Origin: Anaerocolumna sp.
GTDB taxonomy: Bacteria > Bacillota > Clostridia > Lachnospirales > Lachnospiraceae
Length of the DNA: 46,216 bases
Reading direction: 5' to 3'
NCBI GenBank assembly: GCA_029239455.1
Contig: JAQZAX010000019.1
Span: forward strand, 1 to 46,216
The position numbers were made by a program, and so were the translations under genes. This document shows positions 34,932 to 44,215 of this stretch, piece by piece (position 1 is the stretch's first letter; the number at the start of each line of letters is the position of its first letter). The notes under the pieces are model-generated. The model was not told the DNA's origin, made no database searches, and worked only from the letters and a program-made list of their open reading frames with translations.

Positions 34932-36491
34932 TCATTTGTTAAAATACAAAGTAACAAGAGCTATCCCCATTGGTGGAAGTTCAATATCCAGGGTGATATC
35001 TTCTTCCTCCTGATAATACTCTAAATGCTCTGTTGTTATCTCGGAAGCCGCGTACAGGGCTGCTGCTTGTCCTTTACTCAGGTACTCTATTGAGCCCATC
35101 TGCTGCCATGCTGCCAATGCATTAGCATGTTTTTCATCAATTCGTTTTATTTCTGCGCTAATACAACTCCCGCTATGTTTTAGATCCAGCCTGATAGATT
35201 CTGTCTCAATCGGATGAAGCAAAGAGTGGTGGTTCACCAACATGAATTGCAGAGCTCCTGCAACCGATTTTTTAACAGCATACACATCAACGGTTCCATC
35301 GGCCATCTTCTTGTAGATTTCATTACCAAGCTCATGAAGCAATTCAAAAGCACGATAGGGAGCCTTTGGTATTCCATGCTGGGTCATCAGTCCAAAACCG
35401 CCGAAGAAAGCATGGCTCTCCTGCCCGTTTTCTTCAAAAATGTCACTAAAGGTCCAAAATGAATACCCAGCGGCTAATCCATGACCGTCAAGTACAGTTT
35501 TCGAAATAAAGGATGCACCAAAGGGTCCATCAGAAGGTAATCCTGCGAGACTCCCCCACTCCGTATAATATACAGGAAGGCCTTTCGCATCAGCAACAGC
35601 TCTCTTTGTCATTTCGGTAAGCACACCCCTGTCCACATGCTCCCATAAATGAGATTGAAATACTGCATATTCTTTCTTAAAATCTTCTGATGTTTCAGGG
35701 TCGGACATCCGCTTGACAGCCTTACTTAAATCCTTCAGCGGATTCGAAAAATTAGCACTGTCTTCAACTCCATAACCCAGGACAATATCGGTTGGATAAT
35801 GGTGTGTAGAGATAAAATCAATCGGTGTATGGCTCTCCCTGCAAAATTCCAACATCTCCGGTATCCATGCATTGTTTGAAGTAGCCGGTCCACCTACCTT
35901 CAAGAATGGATCGACCCCTTTTATCGCTTCGACCGTCACTTTATACAGTCTGAAATATTCCTGCATATCAGCAGACCAGAAACCGTAGGGCGAATCCGGT
36001 CCTCCCAGATTAGGTTCATTCCAGATTTCGAAGAACCATTGGCGTACCTCTGCACGTCCATAACGTTGTATCAGGTGTTTCGTAAATTCATCGATTAACC
36101 ATGACCATTGGCTGTAATCTCGCGGCGGGGTGGTATTTCCCTTATAATGGAATATCGTTTTCGTTCCACTCGCAAGACATTCCGGCATAAATCCGATTTC
36201 AACAAATGGCTTCATGTTGATTGATAATAAAAAATCAAATATTTTGTCTATATTGACAAAGGATAACAGTAATTCGCTTCCAAAAACCGGTTTACGTACA
36301 ACGCTCATATCATCATCGAATAATCCATGAAAACGTATATAACGATAACCGATTTCCCTCTGGCATCTGGTGAGCTGCTGCTGCCAATCCGCACGGAGTG
36401 CAGTGGATGCATGACAGCTTCCGATACAGAATTCCCAATTTTTATATAATGGCTCAGTGGCTGAGGAAAGATCAAGAGTAAAATGTTTCAT
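34932..36491 (-). CDS. glycoside hydrolase family 39, beta-xylosidase type
   Basis: 519 aa, cytoplasmic. The (beta/alpha)8 domain has acid/base Glu159 in FFEIWNEPNLGG and nucleophile Glu311 in VYYTEWGSL, the classic GH39 pair. RFHGLFDDDM and KVGGPATSNN are also family stretches; the C-terminal ~130 residues form the small beta domain. GH39 enzymes in Clostridia and relatives cleave beta-1,4-xylo-oligosaccharides; other specificities exist in the family. It lies between the permease genes and GH3. Confidence 0.92.
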   Translation of the reverse strand: MKHFTLDLSSATEPLYKNWEFCIGSCHASTALRADWQQQLTRCQREIGYRYIRFHGLFDDDMSVVRKPVFGSELLLSFVNIDKIFDFLLSINMKPFVEIGFMPECLASGTKTIFHYKGNTTPPRDYSQWSWLIDEFTKHLIQRYGRAEVRQWFFEIWNEPNLGGPDSPYGFWSADMQEYFRLYKVTVEAIKGVDPFLKVGGPATSNNAWIPEMLEFCRESHTPIDFISTHHYPTDIVLGYGVEDSANFSNPLKDLSKAVKRMSDPETSEDFKKEYAVFQSHLWEHVDRGVLTEMTKRAVADAKGLPVYYTEWGSLAGLPSDGPFGASFISKTVLDGHGLAAGYSFWTFSDIFEENGQESHAFFGGFGLMTQHGIPKAPYRAFELLHELGNEIYKKMADGTVDVYAVKKSVAGALQFMLVNHHSLLHPIETESIRLDLKHSGSCISAEIKRIDEKHANALAAWQQMGSIEYLSKGQAAALYAASEITTEHLEYYQEEEDITLDIELPPMGIALVTLYFNK

Positions 36492-36603
36492 TAATTTTCT
36501 CCTTTATAGTTAATAATTATGGAATCATTATTCATAGTTCAGAACCATTTCAGATACCCGTTGAAAGGCTGTTATTCGAATTATTAACACAGGTTTCTGC
36601 TGA

Positions 36604-37491
36604 TTAACCTTTAACAGCACCAATCGTGATTCCCTTTATAAAATATTTCTGAAAAAAAGGATAGATTGCCATAACAGGTAATGCTCCCATAACAGCGACT
36701 GCCATTTTGATTCCTGTTGAAGGTAAATTCTGAGCTAAATTTCCTATCTGGCTTACAGAGCTTGAAGTTTTTAAAAATTGTACATCAGAAAGCATTCTGT
36801 TTAATAAAACCTGGACACTGAAATATTTATCCTTATTTATATAATAAAGTCCATTCGTCCAATCATTCCAATACATTAGTCCTACCATCATGATTAATGT
36901 AGCAAGTATCGGTTTTGACATAGGCAGTACTACTTTCCGTAAAATATAAGCTTCTCCGGCTCCATCAATTCTAGCTGCCTCAATAACAGCATCCGGAATA
37001 TTCGCGGTAAAAAAGGTTCTCATCATAATAACAAAAAAGCCTTGCATCAAAAGATTCGGTAAAATAAGCGCTGCATAAGTATTATTAATGTGCAGATATT
37101 TTGACCACATAATATAGGAAGGAACAAGACCTCCGTTGAACAGCATAGTAAAGAATATAAAAAAAGCTATAATATTTCTGTGTGGCAAATCTTTTCTCGA
37201 CAACGGATAGGCAAAAAGAGTTGTCAGGGTCAGGTTCGCAACTGTACCCACAACCGTAACACCGATTGTTATCATATACCCCCTGACTAATGCACTGGAA
37301 CGTGTTAACAAATAAATATATGCACTGAAATCCAATTTTTTTGGAAGGAAAGAATATCCCTCTTTAATCAGCGTCGATTCTTCAGTCACTGACGAAGATA
37401 TCAGCAATAAAAACGGAAGAATACAGCACAAGCATAGGAATACCATAATAATATGGGAGACCATTTTAAATTTCTTATTATTATCAACCAT
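36604..37491 (-). CDS. sugar ABC permease, LplC/YtcP type
   Basis: 295 aa, six helices, with the EAA loop EAARIDGAGEAYILRKVVLP that contacts the ATPase. C-terminal YPFFQKYFIKGITIGAVKG is typical of CUT1-family second permeases. It follows the LplB-type gene by 18 bp. No ATPase gene is in the operon, so a shared MsmX-like ATPase encoded elsewhere is expected (known for such systems). Confidence 0.92.
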   Translation of the reverse strand: MVDNNKKFKMVSHIIMVFLCLCCILPFLLLISSSVTEESTLIKEGYSFLPKKLDFSAYIYLLTRSSALVRGYMITIGVTVVGTVANLTLTTLFAYPLSRKDLPHRNIIAFFIFFTMLFNGGLVPSYIMWSKYLHINNTYAALILPNLLMQGFFVIMMRTFFTANIPDAVIEAARIDGAGEAYILRKVVLPMSKPILATLIMMVGLMYWNDWTNGLYYINKDKYFSVQVLLNRMLSDVQFLKTSSSVSQIGNLAQNLPSTGIKMAVAVMGALPVMAIYPFFQKYFIKGITIGAVKG

Positions 37492-37509
37492 TTTTCTCTC
37501 CCCTTTCCC

Positions 37510-38430
37510 TTAAAATAAAGCGTCATCCTTGCTGATCTTAGATACAACAAGATTAGCAGTTAATACCAAAGCAAAACCCACCAATGACTGATATACACCT
37601 GCTGCAGAGGCCATGCCTATATTATTGCTTTGCAGCAATCCGCGATATACATAGGTATCAATGGTGTTTGTCACATCCATCAACGGACCAGAATTTAATG
37701 GAACCTGGTAAAACAAACCGAAATCCGAATAGAATATACGTCCGATACCTAATAAAGTTAATGTAATAATCGTTGATTTAAGAGCCGGCAGCGTAACATG
37801 AAGGATTCTCTGCCCTCTAGTTGCTCCATCGATGGCAGCAGCTTCATAATAAGTACTGTCAATGCCTACAATTGTTGCAAAATAAATAATTGTTTGATAT
37901 CCGAAGCCCTTCCACAAGGCTACGATCACTATAATGAATGGCCAATATTTTGCATTGGAATACCAGCTGATTCCTTCCTTTCCCAATGCTTCTAATATGG
38001 AATTATTTATATAACCGGTATCGGAAGCAAGCAGCGCATAAACGAGATAGCTTACTACGATAATGGAAATTAGATATGGCATTAAAATAATCGTTTGATA
38101 TGTTTTCTTTGCCCTTTTATTTTTAATTTCATTCAGAAGGATTGCCACCATAATCGCAACTGCCGGGGTTAATATTAGAAATACAAGATTGTAGCTGATT
38201 GTATTCCTTGTAATTACAAAAGCATCACTGCTCTGGAACAGGAACTTAAAATTTTTCAAACCAATGAAGGGACTTTTTAAAATACCCAGACGATAATTGA
38301 TTTGCTTAAACGCTATTATAATACCCGCCATCGGAATATAGTTATTAATAATAAGATAAGTTAATCCGGGTATCATCATTATATAAAGCGGTAAATATCT
38401 ATAGTATTTTTTCTTCAGCTTACGAACCAT
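37510..38430 (-). CDS. sugar ABC permease, LplB type
   Basis: 306 aa, six helices, EAA loop YYEAAAIDGATRGQRILHVT. The N-terminal KKYYRYLPLYIMMIPGLTYL and FIGLKNFKFLF stretches are typical of LplB/YtcP-type first permeases that import complex oligosaccharides. It lies 73 bp after the binding-protein gene, with a strong hairpin in between. Confidence 0.92.
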   Translation of the reverse strand: MVRKLKKKYYRYLPLYIMMIPGLTYLIINNYIPMAGIIIAFKQINYRLGILKSPFIGLKNFKFLFQSSDAFVITRNTISYNLVFLILTPAVAIMVAILLNEIKNKRAKKTYQTIILMPYLISIIVVSYLVYALLASDTGYINNSILEALGKEGISWYSNAKYWPFIIVIVALWKGFGYQTIIYFATIVGIDSTYYEAAAIDGATRGQRILHVTLPALKSTIITLTLLGIGRIFYSDFGLFYQVPLNSGPLMDVTNTIDTYVYRGLLQSNNIGMASAAGVYQSLVGFALVLTANLVVSKISKDDALF

Positions 38431-38454
38431 AAAGACCTCATTTCCTTAATATCA

Positions 38455-38482
38455 GGAAAGAGCATAACCTTATGCTCTTTCC
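38455..38482 (-). promoter_or_regulatory. intercistronic hairpin between binding protein and permease genes
   Basis: ggaaagagcataa / ttatgctctttcc, a perfect 13-bp stem with two loop bases and no U-run. Such hairpins keep the binding-protein message more abundant than the permease message. Confidence 0.7.
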
Positions 38483-38503
38483 CTGGACTTAATTACATTT
38501 TAA

Positions 38504-40069
38504 TTATTTATTGCTTTCTGCCCATGCATCCAGCTGTTTCTGCTTTTCCGCGATGATTGTATCAATTCCGTTATCCTTTAATTCCTGAAGATACTTCGGA
38601 ATTGCTACCTCCGGATCAAGTTGTCCGCCTAACAGTGCATTATAGTATTTACTATCTACATTGTTACATGCAGTAGCCTCATTGATTACGCTGGAATTAT
38701 CAAAGGTAAAGCCTTTTGCAGGAGATTGCTTTGCAGAAGCGTTAAATGAATTCAGGTCTTTCCAGGCTGTTGCACTGTTTCCATTCCATATATAGGCTAT
38801 CTGCTCATTGGGCCAGCCCCATGCAACACTGCTTGTATATCCAACTGTGGAAGCTGTTACTCCCTCCGGATAATCTATGATACCATTATCCTTGTCAATT
38901 ACCTGATAATGTACGCCTTCCACACCATATATACATAGATTGGATACCTCTGGATCATTATACATTAAGTCCAACAATGCCATTGCTCTATCCGGATCTA
39001 CAGAAGTCGTAGGAACACTCCACACCAATGCTACAGCATTTGTCACCGAAATTGCCTCTTTATAAATCCAGCTTTCCATATCAGTTCCATTTTCACTTGT
39101 AGCTCCTGAATTATAGCCTGAATCCTTCTGTTTTGTATGAATAAAATAACCAAATCCTTTTCCTGAACCGATCAAGGAAGAGTATCCTTCGGAATTTGTG
39201 GATGCATCCGGCATGATCAAGCCTTCCTTTGCCCAGCTATACATTGTCTCGCAGAGATTTTTAAAATAATCAGAGGCAATAAAATTTTCTACCTTTAAGG
39301 AATCGCTGTTATAGGGATCCAGTAATACTGCATCTCCACCGCCAAGGGAATCTACTGGAAGATAACTGAAGGTTCCGCCGTAATTCGAAATCACCGGATA
39401 CATTTCCGGATGCGCTTCCTTCACCTTTTCAAGCAGATCATGTAAATCGTCAAAGCTCGTCAGGCTGTCTACACTGACCCCAAGTTCATCCAATACATCC
39501 TTTCTCATGGTGAAACTCAGGTTATAGGCCTTATCCTTATTACAGGGAACTCCAAAAATTTGTCCGTTAATCTTGGCACACTGCCAGTCCTCCTGGGATA
39601 CTGCATTTAAAGTATCCTTGCCGTAGGTGGCAAGAAGGTCATCCATAGGTAAAATCTGTCCAGCATTGGCAAGTGTTCCTGCTCCTAAGGTAAAAGGAGA
39701 AAATAAATCCAGCTGCTCGCCCGATGATAACATAAGGTTTAACTGAGTTGCATAAGAACCAAAGCCAACAAAAGTAATATCTACATCACAATTTAATTTT
39801 TCCTTCGTAATTTTACTTAAAGCCTCGGACACTGCCTTTGCCTGATCGGAGGTTGAATCACCAAACATCAGAACCTTCAGTGTAGTAAAATCCCTGTCTG
39901 AAAAATCGTAACCGGAAGCAGCCTCTGTGACTGCCGGTGCGGAAGTTTCTGTACTTCCTGATTGTTCCGGTTCACTTTGATCTGTTTCAGTGGTTTTACT
40001 GCTGCAACCAGACAAGGAAGCCAATAACATGCATCCGGTAACTAATAGTGCGATAATTCTTTTTTTCAT
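38504..40069 (-). CDS. extracellular solute-binding lipoprotein for oligosaccharides
   Basis: 521 aa. Lipoprotein signal KKRIIALLVTGCMLLASLSG with lipobox Cys22, then a Ser/Thr/Glu-rich linker (to about residue 50) and a large family-1 type binding domain (DFTTLKVLMFGDS to end). The length and partners fit the LplA/YtcQ-type binding proteins anchored outside the membrane. First gene of the transport/hydrolase operon, with a possible regulator site upstream at 40162-40203. Confidence 0.9.
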   Translation of the reverse strand: MKKRIIALLVTGCMLLASLSGCSSKTTETDQSEPEQSGSTETSAPAVTEAASGYDFSDRDFTTLKVLMFGDSTSDQAKAVSEALSKITKEKLNCDVDITFVGFGSYATQLNLMLSSGEQLDLFSPFTLGAGTLANAGQILPMDDLLATYGKDTLNAVSQEDWQCAKINGQIFGVPCNKDKAYNLSFTMRKDVLDELGVSVDSLTSFDDLHDLLEKVKEAHPEMYPVISNYGGTFSYLPVDSLGGGDAVLLDPYNSDSLKVENFIASDYFKNLCETMYSWAKEGLIMPDASTNSEGYSSLIGSGKGFGYFIHTKQKDSGYNSGATSENGTDMESWIYKEAISVTNAVALVWSVPTTSVDPDRAMALLDLMYNDPEVSNLCIYGVEGVHYQVIDKDNGIIDYPEGVTASTVGYTSSVAWGWPNEQIAYIWNGNSATAWKDLNSFNASAKQSPAKGFTFDNSSVINEATACNNVDSKYYNALLGGQLDPEVAIPKYLQELKDNGIDTIIAEKQKQLDAWAESNK

Positions 40070-40129
40070 AATAAATCCTCTCTCCTTCTTATATTACAGG
40101 AATATGATTTACAATTTCCTGCTGATAAT

Positions 40130-40203
40130 ATTATATACTCTCTTTATTTTTCATCTCCACCCCTGTAACGACTTCCATATGTATCAAACAGACTTCCTGT
40201 AAC
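40130..40203 (-). promoter_or_regulatory. candidate activator-dependent promoter of the uptake operon
   Basis: On the minus strand TATAAT at 40135-40130 without a good -35. Directly upstream, at 40162-40203, lie two GTTACAGG and two GGAAGTC motifs in mirrored order, a plausible site for the YesN-like regulator. Nothing else is seen in the 312-bp gap apart from a terminator. Confidence 0.4.
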
Positions 40204-40330
40204 TGGTAACTTATCCCTTAATGCAATCATTTTTCTATCAGCGACTGCTTCTTTGCTAATTACGACATTTATTATGATCAATCATCATTTCTCATTCTAT
40301 TAAGGGAATTCTCAATTATCTAAAATAATA

Positions 40331-40370
40331 AAGCGCGGAATCGTTAACTGGATCGTTACGAAACCACGCT
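40331..40370 (-). terminator. probable terminator of the kinase-regulator operon
   Basis: On the minus strand GCGTGG...TCGT paired imperfectly with ACGATTCCGCGC, followed by TTTATTATTTT, just after the response-regulator stop. Confidence 0.5.
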
Positions 40371-40381
40371 CAATATTTCGG

Positions 40382-41980
40382 TCAATCTGCTTTATTTTCT
40401 TTTCTCTCCTCCGAGGGAGAGATATCAAAAACCTTTTTATACGCTTTTGAAAAATGTGAAAAATTACTGAATCCGGCCCGTGCCGCAATAAAGCTGATCG
40501 GCAGCATCGTGGTCTTGATTAGCTGCCTTGCAGCATTCAGCTTTTCCATGATAATATATTCACTTAAAGCCATACCGGTTTGTTTTTTAAATACCCTGTT
40601 CAGATAATCAACATTCATATGGAGATACTCTGCAATATCTGACCTCTTAATATTTTTCTCAATATTTTCATTGATATATCGTTTTATTGTATCTACCTTA
40701 TCGAAGGATTCATAATAATTCTTCTGGCCATCCTCGGCAATCCGAATAATAGAATCAACAAAGACCTTCATATTTTTCAGAGACTGTGTTGCTTTTAAAT
40801 AGATTTCCTTGGAGTGATATTTTGCAAAAATTTCCTGCGGCTCTACATGATTATCCTCAAGAATTGCATACAACATCCGTATCATATCCATATGAAACAA
40901 CATAAGCATATCCTGAGTCAACTTTTTTTGCTCTGCCAGTTGATTTAGATAATCATAAGCTTCTGTTCGAACCGTATTGCATAAATTCTGCTTCAGGTAT
41001 TTTATCCATCGATCCAGCTGCGGCAGATGATAATCAGAGAATCTTGCCTTATGATTCCCTTTTTCTTCATTTATCAGAAATATCTGATTATTAAATGCTA
41101 AATTTTCCGTTTTCATATTATTTAACTGGTTAAATTGCTCTCTTATCCCAGAAGGAGTAACAGCTTCCCCGACATAAATTGCCATACGGCCATTTAAATA
41201 TTTCTCAAGAACCATCTTCATCATTTCTAATTGTCTTATGACTCCAAAGTAATCCATTAAATAATTATTTTCCCCATATATGGTTAATAAATAATTCATA
41301 TTTTCACGTACTGTTAAAATAATCTCCTGTTCATAGGATGAAAATAATTCCGTACCGACATTTAAAATAACAAAATGAAGCAGTTCTTCTCCAAACTGAT
41401 TAATGGAAATATCCATATGAAATATCTGAATTAAAGCCTGATAGCATTTCTGGTTCCATTGCGGCAGATTTCCGGCTTGATAAAAGGATTGATATTTTTC
41501 ATCTGTCATTCTGCCTTCAATCATATCCGTAATTACTTTATCCTTAATAATTTCTTTTTGACTCAGATACAATTCTCCATACAAGCTTTTTTCCTTCTGG
41601 TTTTGTTTTTCAATAACCTTATGAATCGCTTTACAGACTGCAGCTTTAATATTCTCATATGGTGCTGGCTGCAAGATATAATCAAAGCTACCCATTTTAA
41701 TCGCTTCCTGAGCATAATCAAATTGGGCATGAGCCGTTAAAAAAATACATTCTACGTCCATTCCCTGATCTCGGATCCATTTTAATAATACCAAGCCATT
41801 TTCCCTTGGCATTTCAATATCACAGATCAGGATATCAATATCTTTATTTAATAAAATCTGCTTGGCTTCATATGCATTGTAAGCAGGATACACCTCCTGT
41901 ATACCAATTCCATCCCAGGTGATACCCTTCACCAGACCATTGACAACACTCGTCTGGTCATCAACTATCAAAATTTTCAT
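40382..41980 (-). CDS. YesN-type response regulator with AraC DNA-binding domain
   Basis: 532 aa. Receiver domain at residues 1-~120 with phospho-acceptor Asp54 (LICDIEMPRENG) and KILIVDDQ, a long middle domain (~130-420) and an AraC-type pair of helix-turn-helices at the end (RRSDIAEYLHMNVDYLNRVF-like, then IAARAGFSNFSHFSKAYKKV). Its start overlaps the kinase gene by 20 bp. Partner of the YesM-type kinase; regulators of this layout switch on the adjacent sugar-uptake operon. Confidence 0.93.
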   Translation of the reverse strand: MKILIVDDQTSVVNGLVKGITWDGIGIQEVYPAYNAYEAKQILLNKDIDILICDIEMPRENGLVLLKWIRDQGMDVECIFLTAHAQFDYAQEAIKMGSFDYILQPAPYENIKAAVCKAIHKVIEKQNQKEKSLYGELYLSQKEIIKDKVITDMIEGRMTDEKYQSFYQAGNLPQWNQKCYQALIQIFHMDISINQFGEELLHFVILNVGTELFSSYEQEIILTVRENMNYLLTIYGENNYLMDYFGVIRQLEMMKMVLEKYLNGRMAIYVGEAVTPSGIREQFNQLNNMKTENLAFNNQIFLINEEKGNHKARFSDYHLPQLDRWIKYLKQNLCNTVRTEAYDYLNQLAEQKKLTQDMLMLFHMDMIRMLYAILEDNHVEPQEIFAKYHSKEIYLKATQSLKNMKVFVDSIIRIAEDGQKNYYESFDKVDTIKRYINENIEKNIKRSDIAEYLHMNVDYLNRVFKKQTGMALSEYIIMEKLNAARQLIKTTMLPISFIAARAGFSNFSHFSKAYKKVFDISPSEERKENKAD

Positions 41981-43679
41981 TTGCCTGCACCCTCTCTATG
42001 TAAATTTCAACAACCGCACCATGATCATTAGAAAAAGCAAAGCCAACATTCTCTTTACCAAAATATAATTGAAACCTTTGAATTACATTATATATCCCAA
42101 TACGCTCATCTGAAATCGTCTCATTATCGATAAAATTATATTTCTGAAGATTCTCCTCTGTAAAACCGCAGCCGTTATCTGATATTCTTATATATATTAG
42201 TTCTTCATCTTCATTTATTAAGAATTGAATTTTTATTTTAATCTGCAGATTTTCGGATTGAGCAGTACTGTATTTTACTGAGTTTTCCACAAAGGACAGG
42301 ATGGAAACCGGCGGAATAAGCTCATGAATCGTGTTTGTTTCAACATCAATGGTACAATCAGGAGGATATTTCATACTGATCTGCTGAATTTCAATATAAT
42401 TCTTTACATATTGAAGTTCCTCTTCAATTGTTACAATATTACTGTTTTCCTGCAGCATGTAACGAAGATGCTTGGATAAATACAAAATCAGTTTCTGTAT
42501 ATTTTCATAATTCTTTTCTTCAACCATTCCATAAATATTTTTCAGGCAGTTCAGGTAAAAATGCGGACGAATCTGAATTTGAAAATACTGAAGCATGATA
42601 CCTTTATATTTTAACTCCTTTTCATAGGATGCTATTTTTAATTTCCTGATTTCTTCCAGGGTATTCAATAAGGTTTCATCTACTTTCCGGAATTCGATTT
42701 CCCGGTACGCAGTGGATTTCTCTGCATTATATTGCCCATTCCCGATATCCTCCATAGATCTGACCAGACGGTTAATTGGACTGAAAAACATACGCTTTAA
42801 CATAATATATCCTGAGGGAATCAATAGGACGGTTAATAATGATATAATGAAAAACATTAGTTGGTTGCCGCTCAAGTTTACAAACAGACCATTATAAGGA
42901 GTCAAATATGCGATTTTTATATTACTTCTATTTACGGATGATTCGCATACCATATACTTCCTATCCTTGCCAGTAAAATAGTAATTGTCACTATATTTAA
43001 GTTCTATATTATTTGTATTGATAATATCCGACCTAGTATAAATATTATCCCGGTCAAAAAAAATTGTTATGGCAGTATTGTCTGATTTCAGATTATCCTG
43101 AAACAGTATGATATTCTTTAGATTAATGACATATATAATCCAGGTATCTTTACTGCCCATGATTCGGAACAGGTATCCTCTGTCCCCAATCATGGCAGGG
43201 AACCATTTATGCCGATAGTTGTTACTACTATCCTTCATCAAGGAACCTAAAAATTCAGGTATTTGCTGATCAATATCATCAAAATTGTAATTTATATTAT
43301 ATGCAATCTGATTTACATTCGTGGTGCTACTGATTAAAGCACAGGCAGCTATGTTCGAATAAGTCTGCATCACGGTTTTTTCTGTTTTCATAACCTCATA
43401 TGCATTTGTATATCTATCCAATTCTGATATATTCTTATTACGTAATCCAGCAAAATATTCGTTATCGATTATGATCCCTGCCATGGAGTTCTCAACCATT
43501 TTCAATGTATTTTCCAAGTTTTTGCATTGGAGATACAAAGTGTTGTCTATTGCCTCTGAAACCTTTTTATTAAAAATTTTAACTGTATATAAATTGAAAA
43601 CAATAATAAAAATAATTAATGGGATTATCAATCCCATCAGTATAAATAAAATTCTTCTTTTTATGGAAAAGTTTTTCAA
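41961..43679 (-). CDS. YesM-type sensor histidine kinase
   Basis: The track start (43901) runs through unrelated sequence. AGGAGGG lies five bases before TTG 43679, giving 572 aa beginning LKNFSIKRRILFILMGLIIP; ATG 43706 is the alternative. Helix 1 (~10-32), an extracellular sensor domain (~33-290), helix 2, a HAMP region, then His-kinase box FQIQIRPHFYLNCLKNIYGM, N-box SFVENSVKYS and G-box SDNGCGF. It senses an extracellular ligand, presumably the oligosaccharide, and phosphorylates the YesN-type regulator encoded with a 20-bp overlap. Confidence 0.9.
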   Translation of the reverse strand: MKNFSIKRRILFILMGLIIPLIIFIIVFNLYTVKIFNKKVSEAIDNTLYLQCKNLENTLKMVENSMAGIIIDNEYFAGLRNKNISELDRYTNAYEVMKTEKTVMQTYSNIAACALISSTTNVNQIAYNINYNFDDIDQQIPEFLGSLMKDSSNNYRHKWFPAMIGDRGYLFRIMGSKDTWIIYVINLKNIILFQDNLKSDNTAITIFFDRDNIYTRSDIINTNNIELKYSDNYYFTGKDRKYMVCESSVNRSNIKIAYLTPYNGLFVNLSGNQLMFFIISLLTVLLIPSGYIMLKRMFFSPINRLVRSMEDIGNGQYNAEKSTAYREIEFRKVDETLLNTLEEIRKLKIASYEKELKYKGIMLQYFQIQIRPHFYLNCLKNIYGMVEEKNYENIQKLILYLSKHLRYMLQENSNIVTIEEELQYVKNYIEIQQISMKYPPDCTIDVETNTIHELIPPVSILSFVENSVKYSTAQSENLQIKIKIQFLINEDEELIYIRISDNGCGFTEENLQKYNFIDNETISDERIGIYNVIQRFQLYFGKENVGFAFSNDHGAVVEIYIERVQANENFDS

Positions 43680-43734
43680 AGGGACCCTCCTGCCTATATG
43701 AACCATTCTAAACTGAACTGTTTTACAACTGAAA

Positions 43735-43938
43735 TTATTCCATAATAATATCTGGGTTGTCAACAGTAATTTGGACAACGTCAAATTTGATCCATTTGTC
43801 CCTTGGTATGGAGTCACAAACGAGATATGCTGCATCATTTGGGTGTGCAATATCAGAGTTATCACTGTCATTCCATAATCGATGGGCATAGAGAGCATCA
43901 TTTACCACTTCCAGATCAATTTTACTAACACGTTGCAT
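43735..43938 (-). CDS. unrecognised small ORF, possibly a gene remnant
   Basis: 67 codons (IDLEVVNDALYAHRLWNDSD ... DSIPRDKWIKFDVVQI) that look protein-like rather than random, but there is no clear ribosome site and no family I recognise. The frame is open upstream for about 25 further codons. It overlaps, in another frame, the discarded extension of the kinase ORF. The neighbouring 43940-44215 stretch holds only a 7-bp hairpin (tgaccag/ctggtca, 44131-44159). It may be the 3' end of a broken gene. Confidence 0.3.
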   Translation of the reverse strand: MQRVSKIDLEVVNDALYAHRLWNDSDNSDIAHPNDAAYLVCDSIPRDKWIKFDVVQITVDNPDIIME

Positions 43939-44215
43939 AATAAGAATAATGCGCCATTTGAACCGTCTAAGATAATGCTCTTTTGATATGGTTGATAACC
44001 CTTTTTATGCTGTCACAAGAATGTATCCAGGTATTTTATCTCGATCTTCCTCAACTTTAAAGTTCAGTAAAAGGGGATTTAGAAGCATATGGGGTTGGTA
44101 ATAATTCATTTTGAGAGATGACTGAATACTTGACCAGGAGATGCTCATTCTTCTGGTCACTCTCACCTTTTCTGTAAGATAGAATTCCCAACTAATCCTT
44201 ATCTCGTAATTTCAG

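Noticed and set aside
43706-43901. N-terminal extension of the YesM-like kinase in the ORF track
   Set aside because: The ribosome site lies before TTG 43679, and the extension shows no family similarity.
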